From contig NZ_JACCBX010000007.1 in NCBI RefSeq assembly GCF_013409995.1, forward strand, positions 124,001 to 188,000: a stretch of DNA of 64,000 nt, in the 5' to 3' direction. Source of the stretch: Neobacillus driksii. GTDB taxonomy: Bacteria; Bacillota; Bacilli; Bacillales; Cytobacillaceae. The stretch's first letter is position 1, and every line of letters begins with the position of its first letter. Below are positions 26,205 through 36,451 of this stretch, piece by piece. A program made the position numbers and the translations under genes. The notes beneath the pieces are model-generated. The model saw only the letters and a list, made by a program, of their open reading frames with translations, was not told the DNA's origin and ran no database searches.

Positions 26205-29200
26205 TTGGATATTACACAAAGTCTCATCAAAATAAATCAAACTAATACTTCTGAAGCTGGAATTCAAAGGTTATCCAAACAAGTTGATGCCCCGGAGAAG
26301 TCCTTTAATCAAATATTAGCTATGTTTAATTTAAATGGTAATGTCTCCAAAAAAGATGAAGAAATGAATACAATCCCAATAGATAATACTGTGGTTAATG
26401 ATTCTATTAACCTCAATAATTGGGAGAACAGAGAAGTAGACCTAATGGAATTGGAATCAATTTTGAACAATTTTTTGAGTGAAATCAAAATAGTTAAAGA
26501 TTTTCCCAATTCTAATTTATCTAGTAATCTTCATCATAGCAGCCAATCCATTGCATTGGCAGAGCACACTGCAAATGAACCTTTTCAAGAGATTGAATTA
26601 GAGTTTACTAAACGATTAGTAGATTGGTTTCAAAATATAGAAATTAATGATAAACCTGTTTCAATAGATTCAGATCATATTTTAGAGAAAATCAATAAAA
26701 TAGTGGGAAGCCTTCAGATTAAAGATGATCAAATAAATTTTGATATTGAAGATGATATTGTTCAAAAGATTCAACTAGCATTGGAAGAAGTAAATTCATA
26801 TCTGGGCAAAGCAGAGACGACACCAAAAGCAAACATACCATTGTTGGCAGAACAGAATACGCAAAAAAGCTTTAAGACAAAGCCTTTAATGGAAAGTGAG
26901 TACATAGTCGATAGCGTGGAAAGCAATCTTTCTTCAAAGAGTGAAGGCAACATCAAAATTGCAAACACGGTTTTTAATAATACAGATAATGGTCAGTCAA
27001 TGAAAAGTGACCTAACGACCATACCTTCTTTTAAAAACAGTCCGATAATAGAAATTAAGTGGAATTCTCCAAATACCGGGGACAATGAACAAGGATTAAT
27101 AAATGGAGAGATACCTCCAAACGAGATTGAATCCATAGATACATCTAAGAGTACAGAATCTTTACCATACAAAATAAGTCATGTTGATAATGATGGAGAA
27201 AATGGTCTTAATAATTTTGATAATAACCATGCCATTGAACATGAAACGTCAGTACCAGACAAGCCAGTAGAAGGGCAGCCACATAAAAGTGAAGTACCAA
27301 TGCCCAACAATGTAGCAGATAATCGACAGACACAAAAAAGTGAAATGCCCATACCAAGCAATCTAGTAGAAGGGCAGCCACAAAAAACTGAAGTGCCAGT
27401 GCCTAACAATGTATCAGATAGTAGACAGACACTAAGAAATGAAACGCCAGTGGCCATCAAGCTAGAAGAAGGACAGCTACAAAAAGGTGAAGTACCAGTG
27501 CCTACCAAGCTAGAAATAGGACAGGCTCTAAAAGGTGAAGTGTCTGTGCCAAAAAAGGTAGCAGATGGACCGCCGTTAAAAATTGAATTTTCAAGGCCGG
27601 ACAAGCTAGAAGATAGACTTCCACTGGATAGTGAAGTGTCTGTGCCAAATAAACTTGAAGATGGACAGATACTAAAAAGAGAAGTCTCGGTGTCAAGTAA
27701 AATAGAAGAAGGACAACCTCTAAAAAGGGAATTCTCAGTTCCGGACAAGTTTGAAGATAGCAAGTCACAAAAAATTGAAGTGTCAGAGCCGGACAGGCTA
27801 GAAGGTAGCCAGCCAGTAAAAAGTGAAGCGGCCCTGCCCAACAAGTTAGAAGAAGGACAGCCACAAAAAAGTGAAATGTCAAAGTCGGACAGGCTAGAAG
27901 GTAGCCAGCCTATAAAAAGTGAAGCTGTCCTGCCCAACAAGCTAGAAGAAGGAAAGCCACAAAAAAGTGAAATGTCAAAGCCAGAAAAGCAAGAAGGTAG
28001 CCAGCCAGTAAAAAGTGAAGCAGCCCTGCCCAACAAGCTAGAAGAAGGACAGCCACTTAAAAGTGAAATGTCAGAGCCAGAAAAGCAAGAAGGTAGCCAG
28101 CCAGTAAAAAATGAAACGGCCTTGCCAAACAAGCTTGAGGAAGGACAGCCACTTATAAGTGAAGGGTCAGAGCCGGACAAGCAAGAAGGTAGCCAGCCAG
28201 TAAAAAGTGAAGCAGCCCTGTTAAACAAGGTAGAAGAAGGACAGCCACTTAAAAGTGAAGGGTCAAAGCAGGACAAGCTAAGTGAAGCGGTCCTGCCAAA
28301 CAAGTTAGAAGAAAGGCAGCCACAAAAAATTGAAGTGTCAGAGCCGGATAAGCTAGAAAAAGGACAGTCATTAAACAGAGAAGTGTCAAAACCGTATAAG
28401 CTAGAAAGTGGACAAACACAAATGAGTGAAGTGCCAGAGTCTCTCCAGGTAGAAAGCGATCAGCTACTAAAGAATACTGAGTCACTGTCCAACGAGATAG
28501 AAAGCGGGCAGACCCTTCCTCTGCTGCACAAGAATGAAAGTGGAATACCACTAAAGAGTGAAGAACAACTACAATACAAAGTTCAAGATAACCAGTCATT
28601 GAAGGCTGAAGAAATCATACCAAACAGAGTTGGAAAAAGTCAGTTTTATCGTTTAGAAGATACATTTCAGGTTCAACTAATTAATCGACAACCTATAGTC
28701 GGTGACATACCAAAAAAGAAGTTAGATAGAGAATCGCCAATTATGCTGGTGGAACCTGTACAGGATTGGTTGTATGGAAGACAGAATAGGATAGATGGGA
28801 ATCTATCATTCAAAACTGGAGATATAAAACCAATGAAAGTGGAAGGTTTGGTGAATCAATCTAGACTTGAATGGAATAAGGAAGACAATCCAGTTGTTTC
28901 ACCAGTTATAAACCAGACAGATGGTGAAACATCCATAATGAAGGGATCTATCTCATTTTCAAAAAATTTAGATGAATTTTCGTCCAGACTTGATACAGTG
29001 AGCGCGACAATACCCCAGCCCAAAAAGGATACTAGTATTGATACAAAAACTCCACAAACCTCGCAAAACCTTATGTTAACATCGTTTGTTCCAGAGGTTA
29101 GCAAGTTTGCAGATCGCTACTTAAGAATATTAAAGGGGCAATCAGGAAGTACAGAAGCTAAATTTAATTTATTTCCAGAACATTTAGGCCATCTTGAAGT

Positions 29201-29564
29201 TAAAATTGTTTCACAAGACGGACAGGTTCAAATACAAATCGTTACCGACACTTCAGTTGCCAAAGAATCCTTAGAAGGTCAGCTGCATCAGTTAAGACAG
29301 TCGCTACAAACCCAAGGTTTACAGGTTCAAAAGCTGGAAATTGTCCAACAATTACCAGGTTCTTTCGATTCTAGTCAAACTGGATTATCGTTTTCACAAG
29401 GAGGTTCAAGTTCTTCTCAGCAACATCCCACTTATAATCTTAACCGTGAACAGACCAAAAATGGATCGAGTGGAGAGGAACAAGAACTAGAAAAAGAGCA
29501 TGTGCCGCTGACATACGGAGGAATTACAACAAAATCAGCCACAAGTATTGATTTCACTGCTTAG
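26205..29564 (+). CDS. fliK: FliK hook-length control protein, expanded by tandem repeats
   Basis: This 1119-residue protein is more than twice the length of B. subtilis FliK (about 490). The C-terminal domain (about 984-1065, FNLFPEHLGHLEVKI, DTSVAKESLEGQLHQL) matches the Flg_hook/FliK_C domain that switches export specificity. The N-terminal part is low-similarity and polar. Residues 355-764 are about 25 imperfect repeats of 16 residues (consensus LEEGQPLKSEVSVPNK), rich in Glu, Lys, Pro and Ser. FliK is exported and measures hook length as a molecular ruler, so the repeat array probably sets ruler length. The start is TTG 26205, ten bases after GGAGG. flgD and flgE follow, as expected. Confidence 0.9.
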   Translation: MDITQSLIKINQTNTSEAGIQRLSKQVDAPEKSFNQILAMFNLNGNVSKKDEEMNTIPIDNTVVNDSINLNNWENREVDLMELESILNNFLSEIKIVKDFPNSNLSSNLHHSSQSIALAEHTANEPFQEIELEFTKRLVDWFQNIEINDKPVSIDSDHILEKINKIVGSLQIKDDQINFDIEDDIVQKIQLALEEVNSYLGKAETTPKANIPLLAEQNTQKSFKTKPLMESEYIVDSVESNLSSKSEGNIKIANTVFNNTDNGQSMKSDLTTIPSFKNSPIIEIKWNSPNTGDNEQGLINGEIPPNEIESIDTSKSTESLPYKISHVDNDGENGLNNFDNNHAIEHETSVPDKPVEGQPHKSEVPMPNNVADNRQTQKSEMPIPSNLVEGQPQKTEVPVPNNVSDSRQTLRNETPVAIKLEEGQLQKGEVPVPTKLEIGQALKGEVSVPKKVADGPPLKIEFSRPDKLEDRLPLDSEVSVPNKLEDGQILKREVSVSSKIEEGQPLKREFSVPDKFEDSKSQKIEVSEPDRLEGSQPVKSEAALPNKLEEGQPQKSEMSKSDRLEGSQPIKSEAVLPNKLEEGKPQKSEMSKPEKQEGSQPVKSEAALPNKLEEGQPLKSEMSEPEKQEGSQPVKNETALPNKLEEGQPLISEGSEPDKQEGSQPVKSEAALLNKVEEGQPLKSEGSKQDKLSEAVLPNKLEERQPQKIEVSEPDKLEKGQSLNREVSKPYKLESGQTQMSEVPESLQVESDQLLKNTESLSNEIESGQTLPLLHKNESGIPLKSEEQLQYKVQDNQSLKAEEIIPNRVGKSQFYRLEDTFQVQLINRQPIVGDIPKKKLDRESPIMLVEPVQDWLYGRQNRIDGNLSFKTGDIKPMKVEGLVNQSRLEWNKEDNPVVSPVINQTDGETSIMKGSISFSKNLDEFSSRLDTVSATIPQPKKDTSIDTKTPQTSQNLMLTSFVPEVSKFADRYLRILKGQSGSTEAKFNLFPEHLGHLEVKIVSQDGQVQIQIVTDTSVAKESLEGQLHQLRQSLQTQGLQVQKLEIVQQLPGSFDSSQTGLSFSQGGSSSSQQHPTYNLNREQTKNGSSGEEQELEKEHVPLTYGGITTKSATSIDFTA
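27267..28496 (+). repeat. tandem 48-nt coding repeats in fliK
   Basis: About 25 units of 48 nt (some 51) encode the 16-residue motif. From about 27798 to 28277 they form a clear 96-nt higher-order repeat of five copies, alternating EGSQPVKSEAALPNK and EEGQPLKSEMSEPEK types, which shows recent duplication. A unit near 28268 is shortened (LSEAVLPNK), evidence of in-frame deletion. Confidence 0.9.
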
Positions 29565-29579
29565 AAGGAGAGAAGAAAA

Positions 29580-29996
29580 ATGAGTAGTTGGGTAGATATT
29601 GCTAATGTGCCAAAGAATATTTCGATTTTTAATAATATAAGCTTTGAACAAAAGAGTTCACTTGGTAAGGATGACTTTCTTCGTATTCTTACGACCCAAT
29701 TATCACATCAAGATCCGTCTAGTCCCTTACAGGATAAAGACTTTATTGCTCAAATGGCTACTTTTAGCTCTCTTGAGCAAATGATGAATTTAAATAAAGC
29801 ATTTGAGAAGGTTGCAAATCAGCAAATAAGTCAATTTGCGAATTCAATAGGAAAAGAGATCTCCTGGTCACTGGATAATTCTTCAGCTTCTGGTGTAGTA
29901 AATGGTGTATCAGTTCAAAATGGCAATTATTTCTATATGGTCGGAAATGAAAAAGTACCAGTAGAATCAGTTACTGAGATTAAGGAAGTTAAGTAA
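29580..29996 (+). CDS. flgD: flagellar hook-capping protein FlgD
   Basis: This 138-residue FlgD has the conserved N-terminal domain: [41 protein letters not shown] covers residues 28-70. The C-terminal Ig/Tudor-like domains of the longer proteobacterial proteins are absent, as in B. subtilis. It caps the growing hook so that FlgE subunits can assemble. AGAAGGAG precedes the ATG, and the gene follows fliK by 15 nt and precedes flgE, the usual order. Confidence 0.95.
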   Translation: MSSWVDIANVPKNISIFNNISFEQKSSLGKDDFLRILTTQLSHQDPSSPLQDKDFIAQMATFSSLEQMMNLNKAFEKVANQQISQFANSIGKEISWSLDNSSASGVVNGVSVQNGNYFYMVGNEKVPVESVTEIKEVK

Positions 29997-30033
29997 AAAA
30001 AATATGAAGAATTTATTATAGGAGGATTTTCAA

Positions 30034-30954
30034 ATGTTAAAATCACTTTATTCAGGTGTTTCAGGTATGAAAGGGTTTCAAACGAAACTAGATGTTATTG
30101 GGAATAACATTGCAAATGTCAATACAGTAGGATTTAAAAAGAGCAGAATTATGTTCCAGGATATTATCAGTCAAAATATTTCTGGTGCTACACCACCTGC
30201 TGGCCAGCAGGGTGGAATCAACCCAAAGCAAATCGGTCTTGGAGTAAAGATAGCAGCTATTGATACGGTACATACACCAGGAAGTCCAATGGCGACGAAT
30301 ATTGCAACAGACTTAGCCATTGATGGAGACGCCTATTTTGTAGTAACTCCAGAAAATCCTGAAGCAAATGGTCTGAGCTTTCTAACAAAGGCTGGAAATT
30401 TTAATCGTGATGCCAATGGAGATCTAGTCAATGCCAATGGCTTTTATGTTATGGGGTTAGCGGGCCCTGAAGGTCAACAGCTAAATATTCCTATTAATAT
30501 TACAGAAGATCAAAAAGTTACAAACGCTGATGGTGATTATTTGAAATTCACCTCCTATTCTATAGATTCTAATGGTTATATTAACGTTGTTCGTGAAGAT
30601 GGAGTGAGTGGTAAATTAGCATATAATGCAGCATCAGGGTACCATTTAAATGAAAACTCTAGTGTGGATGATAATATTTCGATTGCGACAACTGTTGTTT
30701 CAAATCCAGCTGGATTGAAAAAAGTTGGTAACACGATGTTTGAAGTAACACCAAATACCGGTGTAGCTACAATTAGTAGGATAGCAGACAACAAAGGCGG
30801 TCAAATTAATTCTGGTATTTTGGAAATGTCAAATGTTGATTTAACAGAAGAGTTTACTGAAATGATTATAGCGCAACGTGGTGTCCAGGCAAACGCTAGA
30901 ACGATTACGACTTCAGATTCTATTTTAGAAGAAGTTATCAACTTAAAACGATAA
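30034..30954 (+). CDS. flgE: flagellar hook protein FlgE
   Basis: This 306-residue member of the flagellar rod/hook family has the N-terminal LYSGVSGMKGFQTKLDVIGNNIANVNTVGFK motif and the C-terminal SNVDLTEEFTEMIIAQRGVQANARTI coiled-coil motif. Position after flgD and length identify it as the hook subunit; in B. subtilis the same gene was formerly called flgG. GGAGG lies 8 nt before the ATG. The next gene is fliM; the swrD and fliL genes that follow flgE in B. subtilis are absent. Confidence 0.92.
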   Translation: MLKSLYSGVSGMKGFQTKLDVIGNNIANVNTVGFKKSRIMFQDIISQNISGATPPAGQQGGINPKQIGLGVKIAAIDTVHTPGSPMATNIATDLAIDGDAYFVVTPENPEANGLSFLTKAGNFNRDANGDLVNANGFYVMGLAGPEGQQLNIPINITEDQKVTNADGDYLKFTSYSIDSNGYINVVREDGVSGKLAYNAASGYHLNENSSVDDNISIATTVVSNPAGLKKVGNTMFEVTPNTGVATISRIADNKGGQINSGILEMSNVDLTEEFTEMIIAQRGVQANARTITTSDSILEEVINLKR

Positions 30955-31011
30955 TTTAATTTAGTATAAATAGACTTTTATAACTCATGGAAGAGTTAGG
31001 GGGTATGGCCA

Positions 31012-31986
31012 TTGGCAGATATATTATCGCAACAAGAAATAGACGCCCTTTTATCGGCCATAAATAACGGCGATTTACAAGCAGCAGATGTAAAAATAGA
31101 ACAAGAAAAAGTAAAAGTATATGATTTCAAACGTGCAATGCGATATTCCAAAGAACAGCTAAGGAGTATCACTAGAATTCATGAGAATTTTACAAGAATG
31201 CTAACGTCCAATCTTGCTACGCAACTGAGGACAAACGTTCAAATTGAAATCGATCTGGTAGAGCAAGTGACCTATCATGAGTTTATAGCTTCGCTTCCAT
31301 CAAAAACAATTTTGAATATTTTTGAAGTGAAACCAATGGATGGAAAGATGGTCTTAGAGATTAATCCAAATGTGGCCTATGCTGTGCTCGAAAGATTATT
31401 AGGTGGACAAGGTGACCCTTCAGCGCGTGATGGTTCATTAACCGAAATTGAAATGGTACTCATGCAAAAGATATTAAGAAGAACATTTGATTTGTATCAA
31501 AATGCTTGGAATAATGTTGAAAGACTAAATATAAAGTGGGAAGCAATGGAATCGAATCCGCAATTCATCCAAATTGCTTCCTCTAACGATACGGTGATTG
31601 TAATTGCACTTCGTGTTACGATCGGGGAAACGACAGATCGGATGACGATTTGTCTTCCTCACTTAATCGTTGAACCAGTGTTACCAAAATTATCGAATCA
31701 ACAATGGTTTTCTTACTCTATGAAAGCCAATACCCCACAACAAGATAAATTACAGCAAAACCTTGATCATGTTCGCGTACCTGTAATAGCTGAACTAGGA
31801 AGGGCAACCTTACCTGTTTCAGACCTGGTTAACTTGCAAATTGGCGATGTAATTGGAATTGAAAGTGATAAACTTCAACTTAAAGTTGGCCAAGTTACTA
31901 GATTTTTAGGGAATCCAGGTGTTCAAAAAGGTCATTACGCGGTTCAGATTGAACAAGTAATTAACACGGAAGGAGATGATCTATAA
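31012..31986 (+). CDS. fliM: flagellar motor switch protein FliM
   Basis: This 324-residue C-ring protein has the N-terminal CheY-P-binding peptide (DILSQQEIDALLSAI), a CheC-like middle domain and the C-terminal SpoA domain (RVPVIAELGRATLPVSDLVNLQIGDVI). It couples CheY-P binding to rotor switching. TTG 31012 is the start: TTAGGGGG lies upstream at 9 nt, and the translated N-terminus is that of FliM, while ATG 31005 is in another frame. Confidence 0.95.
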   Translation: MADILSQQEIDALLSAINNGDLQAADVKIEQEKVKVYDFKRAMRYSKEQLRSITRIHENFTRMLTSNLATQLRTNVQIEIDLVEQVTYHEFIASLPSKTILNIFEVKPMDGKMVLEINPNVAYAVLERLLGGQGDPSARDGSLTEIEMVLMQKILRRTFDLYQNAWNNVERLNIKWEAMESNPQFIQIASSNDTVIVIALRVTIGETTDRMTICLPHLIVEPVLPKLSNQQWFSYSMKANTPQQDKLQQNLDHVRVPVIAELGRATLPVSDLVNLQIGDVIGIESDKLQLKVGQVTRFLGNPGVQKGHYAVQIEQVINTEGDDL

Positions 31987-31987
31987 G

Positions 31988-33112
31988 ATGAGTGGAGCAA
32001 CATTATCACAAGAGGAAATCAATGCACTATTTAACCAGATGGAAAATAGTGGCCAAGATTTCTCATTATCAATCGACGATTTCCTTAGTTCGATGGAGAA
32101 AGATGCGTTAGGGGAAATTGGAAATATTTCATTAGGAAGCTCTACCACTGCTCTTTCCGCTTTGTTGAATCAGCGAGTCGAAATTACTACACCTACACTC
32201 TCTGTAATAGAGCAGGCTCGAATGGAAGAATTGATTCAGGAGAAGCATGTTGCCGTACATGTGGACTATACTGAAGGAATCCGTGGGAAAAATTTATTAA
32301 TGATTAAAGAAAATGATGCCAAAATAATAGCTAACTTGATGATGGGTGGAGATGGAACAACTCTTGAACCAGAACTATCTGATATGAGTTTAAGTGCAGT
32401 CCAAGAAGCGATGAATCAAATGATGGGATCTGCTGCTACATCCATGTCGACGCTGTTCAGTCAAAAAGTTGATATCTCGCCGCCTACGATTGACGTACTT
32501 GGCTTTCCTCCAAAAAAGTTAGAAGCTCTTCAGGATGATATTATAATAAAAGTATCTTTCCGTTTAGCTGTAGGAAGCCTTATAGATTCACATATGGTTC
32601 AATTTATTCCTCTTTCATTTGGAAAAGAGATGATTGGAAAAATACTGCAATATGAAGCGCCTTCTGCTCCGGTAAAAGAGGACATAAAAAATGCTGCGGC
32701 AATACCTCCATCACCAACTGGAGCAAATTATTCGGCACCTGCTCCATCTATGGCGATGCCTGAGATTCCTGCTGTACAGGCAAATGCGAATGTTCAAAAG
32801 GTTGAATTCTCTACATTCCCTTCATTTGCAGAAAAGTCTCAAAGCGTACCTAGCAATATCGATTTATTATACGATATACCCTTAGAAATTACGGTTGAGT
32901 TAGGTCGAACAAGTTTACAAATTCGTAAAATTCTCGAATTAGGACCAGGAGCGGTCATCCAACTAGATAAATTAGCTGGGGAACCAGTAGATATCTTAGC
33001 CAATCAAAAGTTAATTGCAAAAGGTGAAGTAGTTGTGATTGAAGATAACTTTGGTGTACGTGTAACGGACATCATTAGCCCTATAGATCGTCTAACAAAA
33101 ATGACTAACTAA
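31988..33112 (+). CDS. fliY: flagellar motor switch phosphatase FliY (FliN-type)
   Basis: This 374-residue protein combines an N-terminal FliM-like peptide (LSQEEINALFNQM), two CheC-type phosphatase motifs (EKDALGEIGNISLGSSTTALS and LSAVQEAMNQMMGSAATSMS), a proline/alanine linker, and a C-terminal FliN/SpoA domain (LYDIPLEITVELGRTSL). It is both a C-ring component and the main CheY-P phosphatase. No cheC appears in the window. ATG 31988 is preferred over ATG 31976, which overlaps the AAGGAG site. Confidence 0.95.
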   Translation: MSGATLSQEEINALFNQMENSGQDFSLSIDDFLSSMEKDALGEIGNISLGSSTTALSALLNQRVEITTPTLSVIEQARMEELIQEKHVAVHVDYTEGIRGKNLLMIKENDAKIIANLMMGGDGTTLEPELSDMSLSAVQEAMNQMMGSAATSMSTLFSQKVDISPPTIDVLGFPPKKLEALQDDIIIKVSFRLAVGSLIDSHMVQFIPLSFGKEMIGKILQYEAPSAPVKEDIKNAAAIPPSPTGANYSAPAPSMAMPEIPAVQANANVQKVEFSTFPSFAEKSQSVPSNIDLLYDIPLEITVELGRTSLQIRKILELGPGAVIQLDKLAGEPVDILANQKLIAKGEVVVIEDNFGVRVTDIISPIDRLTKMTN

Positions 33113-33140
33113 TATAACATAAAAGAACGGAGGAATTTCT

Positions 33141-33503
33141 ATGTCAAGGGTACTAATTGTAGATGACGCCGCATTTATGCGAATGATGTTAAAGGATATT
33201 TTAACAAAGAATGGGCTTCAAGTGGTTGGTGAAGCGGTAAATGGATTTGACGCAGTTGAAAAATATAAAGAACTTCTGCCCGATGTAGTAACCATGGACA
33301 TTACGATGCCGGAAAAGGACGGAATTACGGCCGTAAAGGAAATTAGAGCGATGTACCCGCAAGCGAAGATTATCATGTGCTCAGCTATGGGACAGCAGCC
33401 AATGGTATTAGAAGCAATTCAAGCTGGTGCTAAGGACTTTGTAGTAAAGCCATTTCAGCCAGACCGTGTAATGGAATCGATAAAAAAAGTGTTGGGATCA
33501 TAG
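33141..33503 (+). CDS. cheY: chemotaxis response regulator CheY
   Basis: This 120-residue single receiver domain has acidic residues Asp8/Asp9 (IVDDAAF), phospho-acceptor Asp53 (VTMDITMPEKDG), switch Ser81 (CSAMGQ) and Lys103 (FVVKPF). Phosphorylated by CheA, it binds FliM/FliY and changes the direction of rotation. A GAACGGAGG ribosome binding site lies upstream, and it follows fliY by 28 nt as in B. subtilis. Confidence 0.96.
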   Translation: MSRVLIVDDAAFMRMMLKDILTKNGLQVVGEAVNGFDAVEKYKELLPDVVTMDITMPEKDGITAVKEIRAMYPQAKIIMCSAMGQQPMVLEAIQAGAKDFVVKPFQPDRVMESIKKVLGS

Positions 33504-33526
33504 TTCCTGACGGGGAGTGAACTTTT

Positions 33527-33925
33527 TTGGCTGCACCAAAGTTAGGCAATTGCCCAAAATGTAGAAAGCTTTATTTGCGGATAAGAGACATTTGTGAAGA
33601 CTGCTATCAAAAACAAGAAGATGATTATCTGAAGGTAGCCTCATACCTCCGTGAATATCCAGGAACTACGCTACAAGAGCTTAGTGAGGAAACCGAGGTA
33701 AGTGTTGCTAATATTCGCCATTTTATTATCATTGGAAGAATAATCACAGCTCATTTTCCTAACCTATCTTATCCATGTGAAACGTGTGGAAATATGATTA
33801 AGTCAGGGAAAACCTGTTCAACGTGCAGAAAAAAAATCGATCAGCTAACCAAAAATAACGAGAATTCAGACATTATTTCTGATGTAAAGTTGGCCGGGGG
33901 CTATATTACTAAATATTTAGACTGA
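33527..33925 (+). CDS. yvyF: YvyF-like flagellar operon protein with two zinc-ribbon motifs
   Basis: This 132-residue protein has an N-terminal Cys4 cluster (CPKCRKLY...ICEDCY), a helix-turn-helix-like middle segment (TTLQELSEETEVSVANIRHFIIIGRI) and a second Cys4 cluster (CETCGNMI...CSTCRKK). This matches the YvyF family (TIGR03826), found with flagellar genes across Bacillaceae and resembling FlhC/MerR-like regulators. In B. subtilis it lies beside flgM; here it follows cheY, which is unusual. The start is TTG with GGGAGTGA upstream. A DNA-binding role is plausible but unproven. Confidence 0.82.
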   Translation: MAAPKLGNCPKCRKLYLRIRDICEDCYQKQEDDYLKVASYLREYPGTTLQELSEETEVSVANIRHFIIIGRIITAHFPNLSYPCETCGNMIKSGKTCSTCRKKIDQLTKNNENSDIISDVKLAGGYITKYLD

Positions 33926-33932
33926 GTAAATG

Positions 33933-33975
33933 CGAGACGTCTGTGCACTTTGTGTCAGATGTCTCGTTTTTTATT
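33933..33975 (+). terminator. terminator after the fliK-yvyF block
   Basis: CGAGACGTCTG pairs with CAGATGTCTCG (one G-U pair), then a run of six T. It ends the fliK-to-yvyF transcription unit. Confidence 0.9.
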
Positions 33976-34103
33976 TGATTAGTTCTATCGAAAAGTCAAA
34001 AAAATATCAAAAACAATACGCTATATTTGGTAATTATTGTGATATCATTTGAAGGATAATTCGGTAGCTATGTTAAAAATATGAATTGAAAAGGGGAGGA
34101 AAA

Positions 34104-36257
34104 ATGTTTAAGAAATTATCAATGAATGTGAAACAAGCTGGCAGTTATGTCATCATCGTTTTATTTTTAATACTGATAACCAATACATCCTACAATAACG
34201 TTCTGCATTTAAGAGATCAAACACTACAGATAGGACAAACAAATTTACCGTTGATTGTCACAACAGTGAACTTAAAAGAAGAGTTTACACTTCTTAATTC
34301 CTACACAGCAAAGCATGCTTTTGTACAAAACAATGTAGAAAAAGAAGAGTTGGAGAGCAAGATAAAGGCGGAAAGTACTACGATTAATACATATATTAAA
34401 GAATTAAACGCCATGAAACTATCAAGCAAAGAAGCTAAATTAGTAGAGGATTTTAGTAAAACATTTGATCAATACCTTGAAGTTTTGCCAATTTTTTTCG
34501 CTGAATCAAAGACAAATGAATTTAACAGGATAAATTCAGAAATCGAAAAACTAGAGCAGCTAGGCAGCCTGGCTGTGTCAAATCTAAATAAATTATATGT
34601 AAAAGCCCAAAATGATGCAGATGTAACCATACAGGAATCATTGAAGGATTCAAATTTTTTCAACTATGAAATATTATTCTTATCTGTAGCTGCATCCATT
34701 TTTAGTGTCTTAATTGCCTTCTTCATGACGAGATTGATTAATCGGTTGGTAAAACAGGTTGTAAAAAATGTAGAAATTTCCACGCATTCAGCTGATGAGA
34801 TTAAGAGATCGATTGATTTATCTGCGGCCAGTGCAAATGAATTAGGAACATCTATGAATAAAGCGAACGAATCTATAAGTGAGCTGGTTACTTCCATTCA
34901 GCAGGTTGCCGGCAGTACAAATATAACCTCTTCTGGGGTGGATGAAGTTTCAGCAGCAGTAGAACAAATGAGTGCTACCATAAATCTAGTTGCCATGAGT
35001 GCAGATCAATTAAATGTTTCTGCAGAAGAAACTTCATCTGTGATACAAGAAATGATGGTTTCTATCGAACAGGTAGCAGAAAATGCCGGAAATGTTGGTG
35101 CAAATGTAGAAGAAATTTCTGCTGCTATTGAAGAAATGAGCAAATCTATTAAAGGCGTTAGTGAAAATGCAGTAAATTTAACACAGACAGCAGAACAAAC
35201 GTCAGAAACTGTTGAAGAAATAGTTGCCTCTATTAAACAAGTGGCCGCAAGTACACAGACTGTAAAAAAATTAACAGACTCTGTAGAACAGGACGCGGAG
35301 GAAGGAACCATCTCCCTGAATGAAACCTTGAATGGATTGAAAGAAATATCCAAAGTTATTAATCAAGCAAGTGATGTAATGGCCAGACTCGGAAAAAGTT
35401 CTGAGGAAATCGGTACCATAATTGAAGTAATTGATGATATTGCGGATCAAACCAATTTACTTGCGTTAAATGCAGCGATTGAAGCCTCCAGAGCAGGCGA
35501 TCATGGTAAAGGATTTGCGGTGGTAGCTGATGAAGTAAGAAAACTGGCAGAACGTTCAGCGCGTGCTACAAAAGAGATATCAATCTTGATTAAAGGAATT
35601 CAAAAAGAAACAAGTGTTGCACTAACTTCAATCAAAGAAGGAACTGAAAAAGTTCTAATTGGAAATCAACTAGCTGCTAAAACGAACCAAGCGTTAAAGA
35701 AGATTTTTGAGGGTATTGAACAAGTTACTGAAGAGATGGACCAAGCCTCAAAAGCTACAGCAGCACAAACAAAAAATAGTGTATATATTATGAAAGCTGT
35801 TGAGAATGTTACCAAGCAAGCTTCCGAAATGACCTATTCAACTAGAGAACAATCGATTACAGCCGAAGAAATCGTCAAAGGTATTATGAATACTAAAAAT
35901 CAAGTCCAACAAATAAGCTTTGCGACAGCTGAACAGGCAAAAGGCAGCCAAGCCATCATTTCTGCAGTAGAAAATGTCACAGCTCAATCAAGTTCAGTGA
36001 CAAATGCTACAAGAGAACAGTCATTAACTGCTGAAGAAATTGTTCGTAACATCATTTCTATGAAAGAAATGGTTCAACAAATTACGGTTTCCACAAATGA
36101 ACAGGCGAAATATGGACATAAAATCAGTCTGGAGGTAAGAAATGTTTTAAAACAAACTGATTCCCTAAATGAGAGTATTGAAACCCAAACCCAAGAGGTT
36201 GAAGAAGTGGTGCATGCTATAAAAGATGTGAAAGTCCAGATTGATAAGTTAAAATAA
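34104..36257 (+). CDS. methyl-accepting chemotaxis protein (paralog 1)
   Basis: This 717-residue chemoreceptor has a membrane segment at about 13-33, an extracytoplasmic region of about 150 residues (four-helix-bundle type), a second membrane segment at about 190-212, then a long cytoplasmic coiled coil. The CheA/CheW-binding tip is [21 protein letters not shown], with the [13 protein letters not shown] arm after it. No HAMP domain with its Pro and Glu-Gly signature is recognisable after the second membrane helix; imperfect helical repeats occupy that place. ATG 34104 follows GGGGAGGA. A TATCAAA element lies about 100 nt upstream. The ligand is unknown. Confidence 0.93.
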   Translation: MFKKLSMNVKQAGSYVIIVLFLILITNTSYNNVLHLRDQTLQIGQTNLPLIVTTVNLKEEFTLLNSYTAKHAFVQNNVEKEELESKIKAESTTINTYIKELNAMKLSSKEAKLVEDFSKTFDQYLEVLPIFFAESKTNEFNRINSEIEKLEQLGSLAVSNLNKLYVKAQNDADVTIQESLKDSNFFNYEILFLSVAASIFSVLIAFFMTRLINRLVKQVVKNVEISTHSADEIKRSIDLSAASANELGTSMNKANESISELVTSIQQVAGSTNITSSGVDEVSAAVEQMSATINLVAMSADQLNVSAEETSSVIQEMMVSIEQVAENAGNVGANVEEISAAIEEMSKSIKGVSENAVNLTQTAEQTSETVEEIVASIKQVAASTQTVKKLTDSVEQDAEEGTISLNETLNGLKEISKVINQASDVMARLGKSSEEIGTIIEVIDDIADQTNLLALNAAIEASRAGDHGKGFAVVADEVRKLAERSARATKEISILIKGIQKETSVALTSIKEGTEKVLIGNQLAAKTNQALKKIFEGIEQVTEEMDQASKATAAQTKNSVYIMKAVENVTKQASEMTYSTREQSITAEEIVKGIMNTKNQVQQISFATAEQAKGSQAIISAVENVTAQSSSVTNATREQSLTAEEIVRNIISMKEMVQQITVSTNEQAKYGHKISLEVRNVLKQTDSLNESIETQTQEVEEVVHAIKDVKVQIDKLK

Positions 36258-36265
36258 TTAAATTT

Positions 36266-36321
36266 ACCTTCTGGAAAGTGTGGCAGGGTTTGGTCTCTTC
36301 CTACTGATCAGAAGGTTTTTT
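36266..36321 (+). terminator. possible terminator after paralog 1 receptor
   Basis: ACCTTCT pairs with AGAAGGT across a long loop, followed by five T. Confidence 0.6.
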
Positions 36322-36451
36322 ATCTTTGAACCAATTTTTTAGCAAAAAAACTAAAAAACTATCAAAATCCATAGAAGAATAGTCAAAATATATGCTACTA
36401 TATGACTATTATAAATATTTTTTATTTGTTATTTGTAGAGGAGAGGAATAA

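Noticed and set aside
27179..28303. Long minus-strand ORF (374 codons) with repeated Ser/Leu/Cys-rich units
   Set aside because: It is the antisense of the fliK repeats. The periodic 48-nt coding repeat keeps the opposite frame open; it has no ribosome binding site and an implausible composition.
27267..28496. Regular direct repeats that could suggest a CRISPR array
   Set aside because: Units are contiguous, imperfect and in frame within fliK, with no spacer sequences and no cas genes.
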